A stretch of DNA of 64,000 nt from Edolisoma coerulescens. Taxonomy: Eukaryota > Chordata > Aves > Passeriformes > Campephagidae. This document shows, in pieces, positions 1 to 11,829 of this stretch. The stretch spans positions 1 through 64,000 of the forward strand of contig VWZW01000473.1 of assembly GCA_013397115.1 (NCBI GenBank), read 5' to 3'. The notes under the pieces are model-generated. The model saw only the letters and a list, made by a program, of their open reading frames with translations, ran no database searches and had not been told where the DNA came from. The translations under genes were made by a program, and so were the position numbers. The first letter of the stretch is position 1. Every line of letters starts with the position of its first letter.

Positions 1-60
1 GTTGGAACTAGATGATCTTTAATTTCCTTTCCAATGCAAAACTTCCTGTTATTCTGTTTA
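1..60 (+). mobile_element. CR1 LINE, 3' tail cut by window edge
   Basis: The first bases (GTTGGAACTAGATGATCTTT) match the end of avian CR1 3' untranslated regions. The same wording recurs in the better preserved tail at 20453-20513. The terminal octamer repeats have decayed to TTCCTGTTATTCTGTTTATA. The body of the element lies upstream of the window, so its length and subfamily cannot be judged. Confidence 0.8.
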
Positions 61-2044
61 TAGGGTGTTCCTGCCAAGATTAAGTGCAGCGGGTGAGAAT
101 GCATGGGAAGGCCTGTTTGAACCCTTGCAAGGCAAACATCACTGACACCTCAGAGGTGAATGCACCTGTGCCTGTGGTGGTGAGACTTGGAAGAAGGATA
201 AAACTCTGTTCCCTCCTAGACTGCTCTCCCAGGATTATGCAATGGGAACTACATTAACCCTTAAAGTTGGTACAAACTTACTGTTGCCAGTGCCAGCCCT
301 TGTGGAATGTCACAGGCTTCCTTATAACCCTTCAAAATTACATTAGAGGGGGCCTGAGATAATGACACAGGTCTAAAAATGCAGGTTTGTTCAAACACTG
401 TTTTTACTGGCAATACACTATTTCAGTGGGTAACAGCATCTACCAAACAGGAGTCTGCCCGAAGATGCCTAAGAAAGCTTGGTTTTTATCCTCTGCGTTG
501 CAAGTGATTACATGGGCAATATTACAAATCAAGAGGGAACACCCAGGCACATTGGAACTTGAACACTGGAGCAAAATTTTGGCATTGCTGCAGTCAAGTC
601 ATGCACTGACCATGTTGAGGCTGGAATTTTTTGCGCGTCTCTACTGAATAAGTGGGACAAATGCAATTTTCAGCTTTTACTCAACCTAACATTAGTAATT
701 TAAAAGTTCCAGTGACTTCTCTGGAGCACTTTTAGATGGAGCTCAGACAAATAAAGTGCTGATGTAGCCACCTAATGAAATACAGTCTTAATTTTACTTG
801 TGGGTTAAAATCAGTGCAATCATTAACCTGTTTGAAGTGCTTTGCTGAGCTAGGATCTAAGACTTTGTAAGAAGATGAATGCAGATTGAATTCCAATAGC
901 ATTTTGCATAAACTTGATAAGGCTTGGAAAAGTAGCTTTTCTAGTTGACATAAGTGTCCACAGTCTTGTGGAATAAAAGTAATGCTTGGAATGTCTGTGA
1001 AAGTCACTCCTTAGTATTTGGAAGGCACGCTTTAATGTGCTTTCTTTCACTAATGAACGCAGCCACTTGCAGGATGAAATCTGGGAAAGCGCTGAGCAAA
1101 GCACAGCAATAGCACCCAATAATTCAGGAAAGAAAATAAAGACGACAAACTGCAGAGGACTCTAAGCATTTTCTGAATATAATAGTCAAGTTACAGATTT
1201 TGTTTTGGACACTTTGATTAATGTCTCTTACTCTCACATAAGGTGCCATGGGACCTTTTAAAGTGCACTTTCTTTTACAGAGCCTCTAACAGCACAGCTC
1301 TTCCCAATCATCTGCTGGAGTAGGATTTCAGTATTGACTTGGAAAAATACTATATACTAAATCACTAAAACGATTTTCTGGAGCAACTGGCTTTTGTTTA
1401 GGTGGTCTTCTATTCAAATAATAGCAGACGCCAACATTTTATGACAATAGCCTGTTTTTTTTCTCTATTTGGTTTTGTTCCTAATGTAATTGTAGTTTTG
1501 CCATCAAAGCAGATTAATTTGCACTCCTGGCTCACTGGCAGAGGCATTCCATTACACCGCACATGAAACTCTGTGCATGTCGGTGGGAGAGCACACATAA
1601 GGGTGTGCACAGCTGAGCTATTAAAGAAGTGGCCCATTTGCCTGCTTATGATTTTAGTGAAAAAATAAGCCATCTTTAATTTGCTCTTGATTTCTCTCTC
1701 AAGCTGTTGTGCAAGCTCAGATAGCAGCTGCTAGTGATCTAAAGGCCCCTGTTCCCATTTTCAGTCTTTCTGTGGACCCCAGTCTGTTTCTCATGCTGCT
1801 GACGCACTGCCTCATGCTCAAACTGTGTGCAGCAAGGAGGCCGTGGGTAGAGGAGGCAGAGCACAGGGACACTGCCAGAAACAGAAATCTCCAGTAGCAT
1901 ATGGCCTCAGCACCAATGGACAGGATCAGTAGCAGTTAGTGCTGCAGCTGCCACCTTATAACAGGATACCCTTCTGCAACAACTCTCCATTTCACTAAGT
2001 GATTAGAGTATTAAAGTCGGTGGAAGCCAGCAACAAAATTACTC

Positions 2045-2059
2045 CGTATACAATATACG
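2045..2059. other. Short perfect inverted repeat CGTATA-CAA-TATACG
   Basis: Two six-base arms are exact reverse complements around a three-base spacer. Each arm carries a CpG in an otherwise CpG-poor region. It could be a dimeric protein binding site or chance. No flanking promoter elements are evident. Confidence 0.4.
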
Positions 2060-2248
2060 CGAAATAGGCCGTATGAGGCTTCAGATTTTAATTCTGTATC
2101 TTTTATTCTCTGTTCTGATTGGACAGGAGAAATCTGATTTCTCCCTTTCCTGATTTTGGATACTTATGTACCTTTTTTCTAGTGGATTAACCCCATTCTC
2201 CATCTGGAGGCCCGGATTGCACCATATTTTCTTTGCTTTTACAATCAG

Positions 2249-2265
2249 CTGGAAAATCTCCAGCC
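2249..2265 (+). promoter_or_regulatory. Recurrent motif, copy 1
   Basis: CTGGAAAATCTCCAGCC recurs exactly at 26599-26615 in the same orientation. Five further identical bases (AATCA) sit upstream of both copies after one mismatched base. The centre is itself an inverted repeat (CTGGA, five bases, TCCAG). The flanks of the two copies do not match, so this is not an obvious transposon. A transcription factor site is one reading, but no factor can be named. Confidence 0.3.
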
Positions 2266-2685
2266 CTGAATGGGGCTGTATGTCCTTGGCTTTGACATTT
2301 GGTTTCTAGTCTCCACTAATAATCAGGGTTAATTCCTTTGCTTGTCACGATGATTTGTGGGTTTTGAATTGCCCTAATTTATAGAATGAGTCTGTCTGCA
2401 CATCAGCCCCCCATCCTATGTCTGGCACTCCAGCAGCATCTCACTCTGAGCTAGGAATGTGAGGAGCACATACTGGAAAAGGTACCTCTCCAATTTGGGC
2501 ATACCTCTCCTATGGGCAGGATGAGAACATGCAATATATAGGCACACCTGTTACCTGGTTTTATGTCTCCTGTTCCTCCAGAGTTCAGCCTCTCTCATCA
2601 TCGTCCTTAAATTGGACCTTGACTTTTCAAGTGAAAGCAGAGGGATATACTGACACCGTCCTTTACTGTGTCTATGGCTTTCTTT

Positions 2686-3218
2686 TCATAGAATCAGAGT
2701 GGTTTGAGTTGGAAGGGCCATCAAAGACCATCTAATTCCAACCCCCCTGCCATGGACAGGGACACCTTCTACTAGACGAGGTTGCTCAAGGCCCCACCCA
2801 ACCTGGCCTTGAACTCTTTCAGGGATGGAGCATCCACAACTTTTCTCGGCAAAAACTGGTGTTTCAGTACCTCATCACCCTCATAATAGAGAATTTTTTT
2901 CTAATATCTAATTGAAACCTACTCTTGTTCAGTTTGAAGCTATTCCCCCTTGTCCCATCAATATATGGCCTTTTAAGAAGTCCCTCTCCAGCTCTATTGT
3001 AAGGCTCCCTTCAGGTACTGGAAGGTGCTATAAAGTCTCCCTGGAGCCTTCTCTTCTCCAGCCTAAACAGTCCTAACTTCCTCAGCCTGTCCTCACAGGA
3101 AGGGTGCTCCATCTCTGTGATTATTTTTGTGGCCCTTCTCTGGACTCTCTCTGACAGGTCCACGTCTTTCTTGTGCTGAGGGCTCCAGAGCCCCCACAAC
3201 TGCCCTGCAGATTGTGGG
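2686..3218 (-). mobile_element. CR1 LINE, 5'-truncated, minus strand
   Basis: Read on the minus strand, the segment ends at 2686 in the CR1 tail (TCATAGAATCA on the plus strand). It contains the usual CR1 3' untranslated region and the end of ORF2. The 5' side breaks off near 3218 into unrelated sequence, the normal outcome of incomplete reverse transcription. The copy is diverged and cannot be active. The exact 5' limit is uncertain by about 10 bases. Confidence 0.93.
3011..3199 (-). pseudogene. CR1 ORF2 C-terminal remnant
   Basis: The 62-residue minus-strand frame reads as the part of the CR1 ORF2 protein after the reverse transcriptase. The diagnostic runs are LSERVQRRATKII, followed by RLRKLGLFRLEKRRLQGDFI. 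In the family this region follows the palm and thumb and has no catalytic residues. The methionine start is an accident of truncation, because the real protein began some 800 residues upstream. It is a dead fragment and would make nothing functional. Confidence 0.85.
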
Positions 3219-6200
3219 CAAAATTTGCATGATCAAGCAGGAACCCAAAGTTTTATTAAGTCTCAAATTGCCATTTCCCCTCAAATGTCCTTCATGTTTA
3301 CAAACAAACACACATCCCAGTACAGCAGTTACCTTGGAATGGAGCAGACATTGCCACATTAGACATAAAGGAGAAATCGAAAGGTTAAGGATATGAGTTT
3401 TAGATAGCCAGAGATATTAGGGTATATAATAGCTACAAATTACTTCAGTCTCTAAGAAGCAAGAGGGGCTGTGTTGGCCTTGCCAAGATGACCATTTAAG
3501 AAGCATAGCAAAACAAAAGAGGGAGCTGTATCATGGTAAACTGAGGAAGACAATATGGAAAGACATCTTTTAGGCATCTTTTACAGGAGATCAGATCACT
3601 GATACCAGGTGATGTGTCACAAAGCTACTTGAAAAATGCAGTGGATGGTAGATCCTCCAGATCTCCTTTGGAGGCTTCCACTAGGGCAGATATTACTCAT
3701 TCAGCAACCCTAAAATAAATGAAATAGATGATAGACTTAAAGCAAGACATAATTCTCATATTAACATGTTACTTTGTAAGAGGACTGCAGAACAGCTGTA
3801 AATTATTTTTAAAACATTTTATTCTGACAGCACCCTCTCAGGCTATGTTCTTATAAATGAGGATAGGTGCATGAATGGCTTTCTGTTGAGGAGAGGGCAT
3901 ACTGAGGCAGTGGGGTACAGCAGATGTCCCATGGACTGGGATAGTGTATCTACAGAGAAACCACCAAAACTTCACTTGCATTGTGGTCTGTGCAGCCCAA
4001 TGCACCTGACCAAACGAGCACTTTGAAAGGTACTGAGGCTTGCTAGAATAGACAGTCATAAGAATAATTGTTTGCTTATAATCTCAGCTTACCTTTTGGT
4101 AACATCTTGAAAGAGGGATACATCAAAGCAAATCACTGACCACAGGACCAAGTGCAGTCTTTTGCCATTTAGTATCTGGGTAAACAATGGGAAAAGAAAA
4201 GATCCCAGAGTTTGATGCTGTTTGTGATGAAATATTTCAGCTGAGGGATGACACAGAGAGTTATGGATATTTGGAATTTATGAGATTTAATGTACTTATG
4301 TTGGAAAAGGGGTGAGTCTTGTAGTATTTCTTACATATGTGAGCAATTATATACTCCACTGAAGATGGTAGATATCATATCAAAGGATGAAATGAGAGAA
4401 GAGTGCAATTCCACCCAAGTTAAATGACAATTCATCTGGTTGGTGCTACCCATAGAATCAAGGGTGTGTCAGATGAAGGAACAGGCCAAGGAACGGTGCA
4501 TTTTTTGTGAGTTTAAGACAGCAAAAGGCTTAGAGTGATGAGTGGGGAAGTGCCCCACAGCAGTGGGGGAAGTAGGACATTTGTCAGTGCTTCATAAGAA
4601 AAGTCATACTGTGCTAGACAAAGTCTTGAAAAAATGTCAATTTTGCGTCCTCTTAGAAGCAATCTGCAGCATCCAGAATTGAGGTTAAGCATTTGGACTA
4701 ATCACTTTGCAATATCCTACTGATCTGGGAGAATTAAATTGGTGACCTGGGGAAGCTGGCTGGGAACATTAGTTTGCTTTAAGCAGTAGCGATACTATGC
4801 TACAACATCTTTTTCCCTTCTCTTTTACCTCTTAATCTCAAGCTTCCAATTTGTACTGGTCTGGAATAGCCTGTCAACAGGAATATAGAGGGAAAGTCTC
4901 TTTATGAAAGGGCTTGTGTAGTGCCACTGTCTCTGGTGGACCGTATTCTTCAGGACAGAAGGGTTTTTCCCAGTTTTTGCTCCTACATAAAACACTCTAG
5001 AAATACAGTTTTTGGTAAACTGGTCACTGTCTAAAAATTTCTAGTTTAAATGGGAAAGAGTAAAACAGATTTGCTCTCTGATGTCCATAGCCTAGGGCAG
5101 GGCAGTGGCTGAGCGCTAAACACATTTTACTTGAAGGAACTGACCAAACAAGGAATTATTAGTGCTTTTGAAATGTTTAATAGCAAGATTTACATGTGTT
5201 TTCTATGAAGTTTAACTGAGAGAAGGGACAAGTGGATGCCTTGCCACAGATGAATTCAGCAAGTCCCATCATTGCTTAAATATGCAAGAATATTTGGGAA
5301 AAGAGAAAAAAACCCCAACTGTCAAGCCAGAGGTTTGAAGTGGAAAGGCTGCTCTGTCCAAAGGCAAAAATCTCACTTTTTTTTTTTGCTCTGAGTATTC
5401 ACAGGGGGTTTATGTGATTGTTCATTTGACTATTCAATAAATAACAGAGCACCTCCTCATGCAGTGCACAACACTTTGCCTGGGAGCCAAAGAACTTTCC
5501 CAACAGGCAAGGGTGGTCAGGAGACCTGGGGCAACTGGTAGGTTGTCATATGTCTCTTTGGTCAGACATCCCTTTCTTTTGGCAGCACAGGTTGAAAAGA
5601 TCAGAATTTGTCCCCAGAGATGCAGACTGTTCTTTCTCATCTCTTCCTACAGAGAAACATTTTAGTTCCATAATCAGTAGATCAAAATGGAGTGGTCTCC
5701 ACTAACTGACTATGGATAGCTATTGACACTTAACTGTTTAAAGCACAAGTTACCCAAAGTGCTTCAGTGTGCCTTTGAGCAATGGCAGAACTGGCTTTTC
5801 TAAAGCAGAAGAGAACTTTTGCCTGAAGTTCAGGCTGGTTTTGAGTGTAAAAAAGTTCAGTTTATTTTCCACTCCAACTTCTGATTGGTGGTACTCCAAG
5901 CCTTCATACTGTTCTAGATACTGAGCTATCTATTTTTACCACTTAATGAATTAAACTCCCCAAACATCTTGAGAAAAACCTCAGAACTGTTAGATTTACT
6001 GTTTTCCTTTGTCATCAGGTATTTGGTGTTTTCTGTCTTATAAACTAGAGTTTTAAGTTCCTGGCACAAGCATCTAGAGCCAGAAAGCAGCAGCCCTGTC
6101 AAAGAGCTATTGTTTCTGAGACTCCCTCTTTATTTTCAGGTCCTTGAATACATAATGGAGGCCCAAAGGTTGATTTTGCCCGATTTGCCCAAGGCCAGAT

Positions 6201-8772
6201 GATATGAGAAGGCTGCTTAAGCAGTGCTGTAACATTTTACCCTTGTTCCTCACTAGCACTTAATACCATAGATTATAAATAGCATCTTGCCCTGTGATCA
6301 GCCTAACATACAGCTGGGAACTCCCCAGGAGCTTATAGTTAAGATCTCTAAAAACCTCTGCTACAGAAAACTGAAATTATTGCCTCTGTGGTCAGGGGGA
6401 GAGGAGTTCACGGTGCGTCTACAGCTGTACTAGGATGGGCTTCTCCTGACAAGTCCCAGTTCAGGGGACACAGCAGCCCCTCTCCTGGCAGGGCACTGCC
6501 TGTGTCCTCCCATGCTCTCTCTGAAATGTGTGTCTCCTGCTCTGGTGTTTTTCTAAGAAGATTTGCAAACCAGAGGATAGTGGTGTTACAGCTGGCGCAT
6601 ACCTGGGGGATGCCAACTTGGGGCAGGGAGACGTAGCAGGACATTTATCTATCTGGGATAGGTGTGCATGTAACTGGCTCTGGGTTCCAAACTTAGTCTT
6701 TGGTAGGTCCTCTTGCCTCTTGCACTCATGAATGGCAGGGAATTTTTGGAAACGCATACAGGGTAGGTGTCCTTCAGCTGGGGCAGTCCTGGCCTTTTCC
6801 CAGAACCATGTGGAGCCTTCCCTAAGGGTAGAGCCTAGGCTGCAAGCCCCTGTGCCATCCCCACCAGAAGATGTCTGCTCTTAGCCCTGGGTTACCTTTG
6901 CTTTGTACCTCACCTGCCTGCGCTTTAAGCATGTACAGAAAACTCCTGTGAATCCCCGTGGGTAGTCCCCCATGCCAGAAGGATTTTCCTGCTCCTGCCC
7001 CATAGCACTGCTCTTCCCAGCACCTGGAGTCACAGTTCAATCCTGGCCCACCACAAAGCCTGCAAAAGGTCATTTTTCAGACCCATAGGTCACTACCTCA
7101 TCACTCACAAACTCCACTGAACAGCTTTGGATAATTTAAACAAAGGCATCTTTTATGGGACATAATATGCAGGAGAAAGCCAGCCATGCTTGCAAATGTG
7201 TCTTGTCCAGGCTCTCCCACCTTGTCCTGGTCCAGGCTGTCTAGCTTGCTGAGACAACCCTCAGCCAGCCACCCTGTCTGCAGGCAGCAGGGACTGCCAA
7301 GATGTACACTGGCTACATCTCATCAGATGCCACCTTTCATGGACTAGAAAACCCAGGAAGGATAAGGCCCCTACCCTTTACAGATCTGTGAGTCCTTTCT
7401 ACAGTGAGCTCAGCCCTGGGCATGCCCCAGGGTGTAGTTTGAGCTGTTCCCAAAAGTGGAATCAAATTGGACCATGCTGTTTTGTAGAGACAGGCATCTC
7501 TGAGCTGTGCTATGAGGATTGGAGAAGGACAAAAATTATTCATTGTTTTTATTTATTCATTATTTTTCTTTATTAATACCAACATAGCTATGGGGACCAG
7601 AAGAGCCCCATGAAGGCATTCCAAAACAGGCTTCGTGTGTCTGGGAAGGAGCAATTTGTGCAGGCAAGAGGGGAGACTTTGTACCTACAGATCTTGGGGT
7701 TTTGTGCTGACAGAGAAGGAGGTAGGCAGATCCCACTGCTGTTGCTGTGGGAGTAAGGAGTGCAGCATGGCTGGATTATCTGGAGGGGACTGGGTGGAAT
7801 TTTCCTAAGAGTTAGGCAGCATAACACACCGGGACAGCATATGACTGGAGGCAAATGATTCATTGTGCTAAGTACCGTAAAGCCAAGAAAACAGATGTCT
7901 TGGCTGGACTAAGGACAGAACAACATATTGTATTAAGCAGATTTATCAATAGGGGAATGAATATTTTGTTCAGATTGTTGCAAAGTTGGGTGGTTTTTTT
8001 GGTCCTAAAACATTATAACTAGATAAAGCATGAAACCCTCTAGCAAGAGTCACCAAAATGCTTTCTGAGACACTACCAGCGTGAAGAACAAGACTTTAAG
8101 TCTGAATATACAGAAGTTATTACCCAGTCCTGTGCAGCTGATTCATACCCATACATTTCTATTGGTACCAGTGGGATTGAATGGATCTGAGTAAGTCAAA
8201 TATACAGCCCAGTGATTTTGTATTGACGTAGCAACAAAGGGCTAAATTTAAAGTTAGTACTGAGTGAAATAAGAGTCTCTTTTTTGATTTTATAGGTAGA
8301 AAATTGCCATATGCCTAGGGAGGGTATGTAATATTTGTGCTGCTGATTTTTCTCCAAAGCTGGACTGGCCTGCCTATGCACATGGACATCATGTGCCCAG
8401 CAAACTTACAGCCCTGCTAAAGGTTGTGAGAGGGCACCTGCCCTCTGCTAAACACCACCTCATTGGGACAGGAGGGTTTTCTGAAGAGGAAGCTGAAGGT
8501 TTCCACCGAGCAGCACAGAGCATGGCAGTGGATGCAGGGGCAAACAAAACTATTCAGACATGGCCTAGGTTGTCTGCAGGTGGCCAGTAAGGACCCTGCT
8601 TGGCTCCCACAGCAGGAAGGGTTGATGAGGCTCTGTGGGGATATTTCAGGTCTGCATTCTTCTGGGAAGTGTTCAAGACAGACACAAGAATTGGTTGCAA
8701 ACCAAATGCCACTTACCCATTGGAAACTAGAGAGAATGTTTTCTCTAGGTGTTTTGCCTAAGGATCCCATCT
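3219..8772. other. Unannotated noncoding stretch, 5.5 kb
   Basis: I see no gene, repeat family or RNA gene here. Short open frames near 6390-7070 overlap on both strands, which is what chance frames in slightly GC-richer sequence look like. A 9-base T run lies near 5380. Nothing else stands out. Confidence 0.55.
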
Positions 8773-9180
8773 GACCAAGAAGGCCAGTGGCATCCTGGCA
8801 TGTACCAGCAACAGTGCAGCCAGAAGGACCAGGGCAGGGATTGTCCCCCTGCATTTGGCACTGGTGAGGCCACACCTTGAGTGCTCTGTCCAGCTCTGGA
8901 CTGCTCACCACAAAAACGATATTGAGGTGGCAACGGAGAAGGGCAACAGAGCTGGTGAAGTGTCTGGAGGACAAACTCTGTGAGGACCAGCTGTGGGAGC
9001 TGGGGGTGTTTAGCCTGGAATAAAGAAGGCTCAGGGGAGACCTTATCACTCTCTACAGCTGCCTGAAAGGAGGGCGTAGCCAGGTGGGGATTGCCCCCTT
9101 CTCCCAGGCAGCCAGTGCTAGGACAAGAGGAAATGGCTTCAAGCTTCACCAGAAGAGGTTCTGATTGGATATTAGGAAAA
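8773..9180 (+). pseudogene. CR1 ORF2 C-terminal remnant, broken frame
   Basis: Conceptual translation in pieces gives the C-terminal third of the CR1 ORF2 protein: an AKKANGILA-like stretch, then LVRPHLE. Several stops follow before the region normally reading LFSLEKRR. The reverse transcriptase palm is absent because the copy is 5'-truncated. Open frames on the opposite strand across this segment, including a 210-codon one at 8417-9049, are shadows of the repeat and its neighbour. Confidence 0.75.
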
Positions 9181-9350
9181 ACAGGCTGCCCAAGGAAGTG
9201 GCTGAGTCACCATCCCTGGAGGTATTTAAAAGACATATAGGTGTGGCACTTAGGGAGCTGGTCAAGTGGTGGACTTGGCAGTGCTGGTTTAACAGTTGGA
9301 CTTGATGATCTCATAGATCTTTTCCAGGCTAAACAATTCTATGATTCTAC
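8773..9350 (+). mobile_element. CR1 LINE, 5'-truncated, plus strand
   Basis: The copy starts inside ORF2 at the segment reading KKASGILACTSNS. It continues through a degraded VRPHLECSVQLW stretch and the 3' untranslated region to the tail AATTCTATGATTCTAC. Frameshifts and stops have broken the frame throughout. At about 9180 the usual GATATTAGGAAAAA sequence joins directly to ACAGGCTGCCCAAGG. From knowledge of CR1 consensus sequences, about 30 bases normally lie between these two. The tail wording (GGTGGACTTGGCAGTGCTGG) matches the copy at 17200, so these two are of the same or close subfamilies. Confidence 0.93.
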
Positions 9351-10020
9351 AACTTTATTGATGTCCCATGGAATCCCTGGAAACCTTCATTTTTGGGGTA
9401 TGATCACATGCTTAAGTTCTTTGTTCCAGAACCTTCCGCCCTACTCTGGTGCCCACCTCTCCAGTCAGGGTACAGATCTGCCTTGGATGGGCCACCAAAG
9501 CCTTTTTTTACTCCTTTGAAACTACTAGGCTCTCTCAAAATGCTGGGACACTAGAGGTTTGATTGTACACATGAAGTTCTTGAGGCAGCAGAAAGCCTTT
9601 GTGAAATGGCCTGTGTGATCCCATAGACAATGCCTATCACTCATGTGATTACCGCTTGCTGACCACATTGGAAAGATTTTCCCTAAGGAAAGAAGTGCAT
9701 GCTCCCTACTCTATTTTAAAGCAGCAAGCAGCCACAAAGCTTCCCATATTGTAAATATGCTCCACATATTCTAACAAGAGTACAAGAAAGAAATGCAAGC
9801 CTGTGAAACTTGCTTTTGTCTTGAGTAGATAGTTACTTTATTTGCACAGCACATCCTGACTCCAGTCCTCTCCTTTCTGCTCATGCTGATCCATTACTGC
9901 ATAGCTGGCAGGTCTGTCTGAACACGGGCATGATGGCTGTGCTCTTTCTCTGGTCAGGAGCTGCAGTCAAATCAGTATAGCGATAGCAATCTTAAAATAA
10001 TAAAACTAAAAGGAAGAAAT

Positions 10021-10290
10021 GCAGATGATCAAGTTTTTGGGGTGTGGGTGGGGGAGGTAATGACGGCTGAAGACGACTGCATTAATCATTCTCCATAATA
10101 CTCCCAAAAGTATCTTGCCAAGGCATTAATTTTAATCTTTACAAGTTGATGATTGCTTCAGGGTGCATTTAACTTTTCACCTCTGATGGAGCGGCCCATT
10201 CTGGGAGTTAAAGATCTCCCTGTTTATCCTTTCTGTGGAATCTCGCTCCATTTCATCTGTGCAGTGCACTATGACTCTGCTGGAAAAAAA
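10021..10290. promoter_or_regulatory. Possible conserved regulatory block
   Basis: This segment has GACGGCTGAAGACGAC, several TAAT/ATTA homeodomain-like cores (for example near 10082 and 10127) and few signs of repeat ancestry. Such composition is common in vertebrate developmental enhancers. This is inference from composition only. Conservation was not testable. Confidence 0.15.
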
Positions 10291-11775
10291 GTAAAAAAAG
10301 AGGGGGGAAAAAAGTCACTGTTAGTATCATGAGTTGTTTTCTTTTCACTTGAAAGGGAATCTTTGCTCCTTTCATGACTTCATGTGTTTTATGAATCCTC
10401 TCCCCTCGACAGTGCATTCAGGCTTCAACAAAGGAGCTGCAGCTCTCACCAAACAAGGGCAACTTGTTTTAAAGCATTCTCTGTCCTGGAGAAGCTTGTC
10501 TCTTGTGACTGCCACAAGATATGTCAAATTGGGTTAACTGCTGTCTCGTTATTTTTGTAAACTGCACTGTCTGATAGTAAGACTGGTTGAGATAAGCCAG
10601 TCTGCAGAACAGGCATAACACTGTGAAGTTCCACTCTGGGACAGATCATAGAGAAGCGGGGCATTCTTTCAAATGAAAGTCTCCAGATGGAATATTGGCA
10701 ACTGTAGGGAATTTGACTGGCAATACCCAAGAGGGTCTGATCATCAGCATTCTATGACATTGTTTTCTGCCTTTCTTAAGGGTTCCTGAATGTGGCTGTC
10801 AATCCTTCTCTTGAGAGGTGAGGCAAGTGCTTACCACCAGTATTTGGAAGATTAGGATCTGCCAGTGACAAGCCACTTTACTTCCCTTGCAGGGTGACCA
10901 GAAGTCCAAGTTCCAGTGGCCCAAAATAGTGCACAGATTTTGGGTTAGGATTAGCTCTGCTCTGGCTGCAGGCTACAGCTGATGCATTTGGGGAGCTGAT
11001 CCTTGTTTCTCCTTTCAACCCTTGTTTGGGCTGAACATTCAGAACAGCTTTGCTGCCATTTCAGATGGTCGGGAAGGAGAGCTCATGCAGGTTTGCCACT
11101 CTCTGCCACTTTCCTCTGAAAATTCTTCTGGGATATGTGGGCCACAAAATATGGAGCAGCACATGTGGAGAGTAGCAGCTTGAGGGAATTTGGAATAAAG
11201 AACATGTGAGGACCTGGACCTACTTCTTCCATTCCTGTTTAAAAAACCATTCTATCTACAACAAGATGGATTATTCCTTCCAAAAAAACCAAACCAAAGA
11301 CAGCAACAAGAACAGGCAACCTGAGTCACAAACCTATGTAATTTTTTTGTGCTCAGGGAATAAAGAGCTTTTCTCAGCAGCACCCATCGTATTATTGTGG
11401 AAACTATTTCTGTCGATTGGACTGCCTCTCCTCATGTCCTCTACAGTGAGTGGGGAAAAGATGCAGAGCAGCATTAGACCCCTCTTTGGCCTTGCTGTGC
11501 CAACAGACACTTCCCTGGTTGCTGTGGTATTGGGCAGGTGGAGGCTGTTCAGGCCCCTTTTTTGTTCAGACATCCCTCAGGTGGTCTTCTCTCACCTTTG
11601 AAGCCTACCTAGGTACCTACCCAGATTCTTGAGCAAAAAACCAAAACCCAAATGCTTAGTAGTTTTACCACTGCATGCAAGGATCTGGCTACTCTTTAAG
11701 TGGTGGGTCTAGCAGAGTACAGGCTCAATGGACTGCAGCAGGGCACCCTGCACCTCCCATGTGCAGTGTGTGAGT

Positions 11776-11829
11776 GTGCACGTGATTTCCTCACTGAACT
11801 CCCATGTGCACGTGAGTTCCTCACTGTCC
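11776..11829. repeat. 30-bp tandem repeat with two CACGTG E-boxes
   Basis: Two adjacent copies of a 30-base unit begin GTGCACGTGA and continue TTCCTCACTG or GTTCCTCACTG. Each contains a perfect CACGTG, at 11779-11784 and 11809-11814, spaced exactly 30 bases apart. A further partial copy of the unit end (CTCCCATGTGCA) lies just upstream at 11754-11765. CACGTG is the core bound by bHLH factors such as USF, MYC/MAX, MITF and CLOCK/BMAL1. Whether it is used here is unknown. Confidence 0.55.

Larger units (their letters stand above)
61..2685. other. Unannotated noncoding stretch
   Basis: No gene is recognisable. Open frames are all under about 95 codons with no family resemblance. The only structured points are an inverted repeat at 2045-2059 and a 17-base motif at 2249-2265 that recurs at 26599-26615. 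The block 2030-2400 holds a few CpGs and several homeodomain-like TAAT cores, which would fit a regulatory element but does not prove one. Confidence 0.6.

Noticed and set aside
8417..9049. 210-codon minus-strand open frame
   Set aside because: It is antisense to a CR1 copy over its first half and to unrelated sequence over the rest, with no family resemblance. This is best explained as a shadow frame.
10035..10060. G-rich sequence GGGGTGTGGGTGGGGGAGG considered as a G-quadruplex
   Set aside because: Only three runs of three or more G are present, followed by a GG, so the standard four-run motif is not met.
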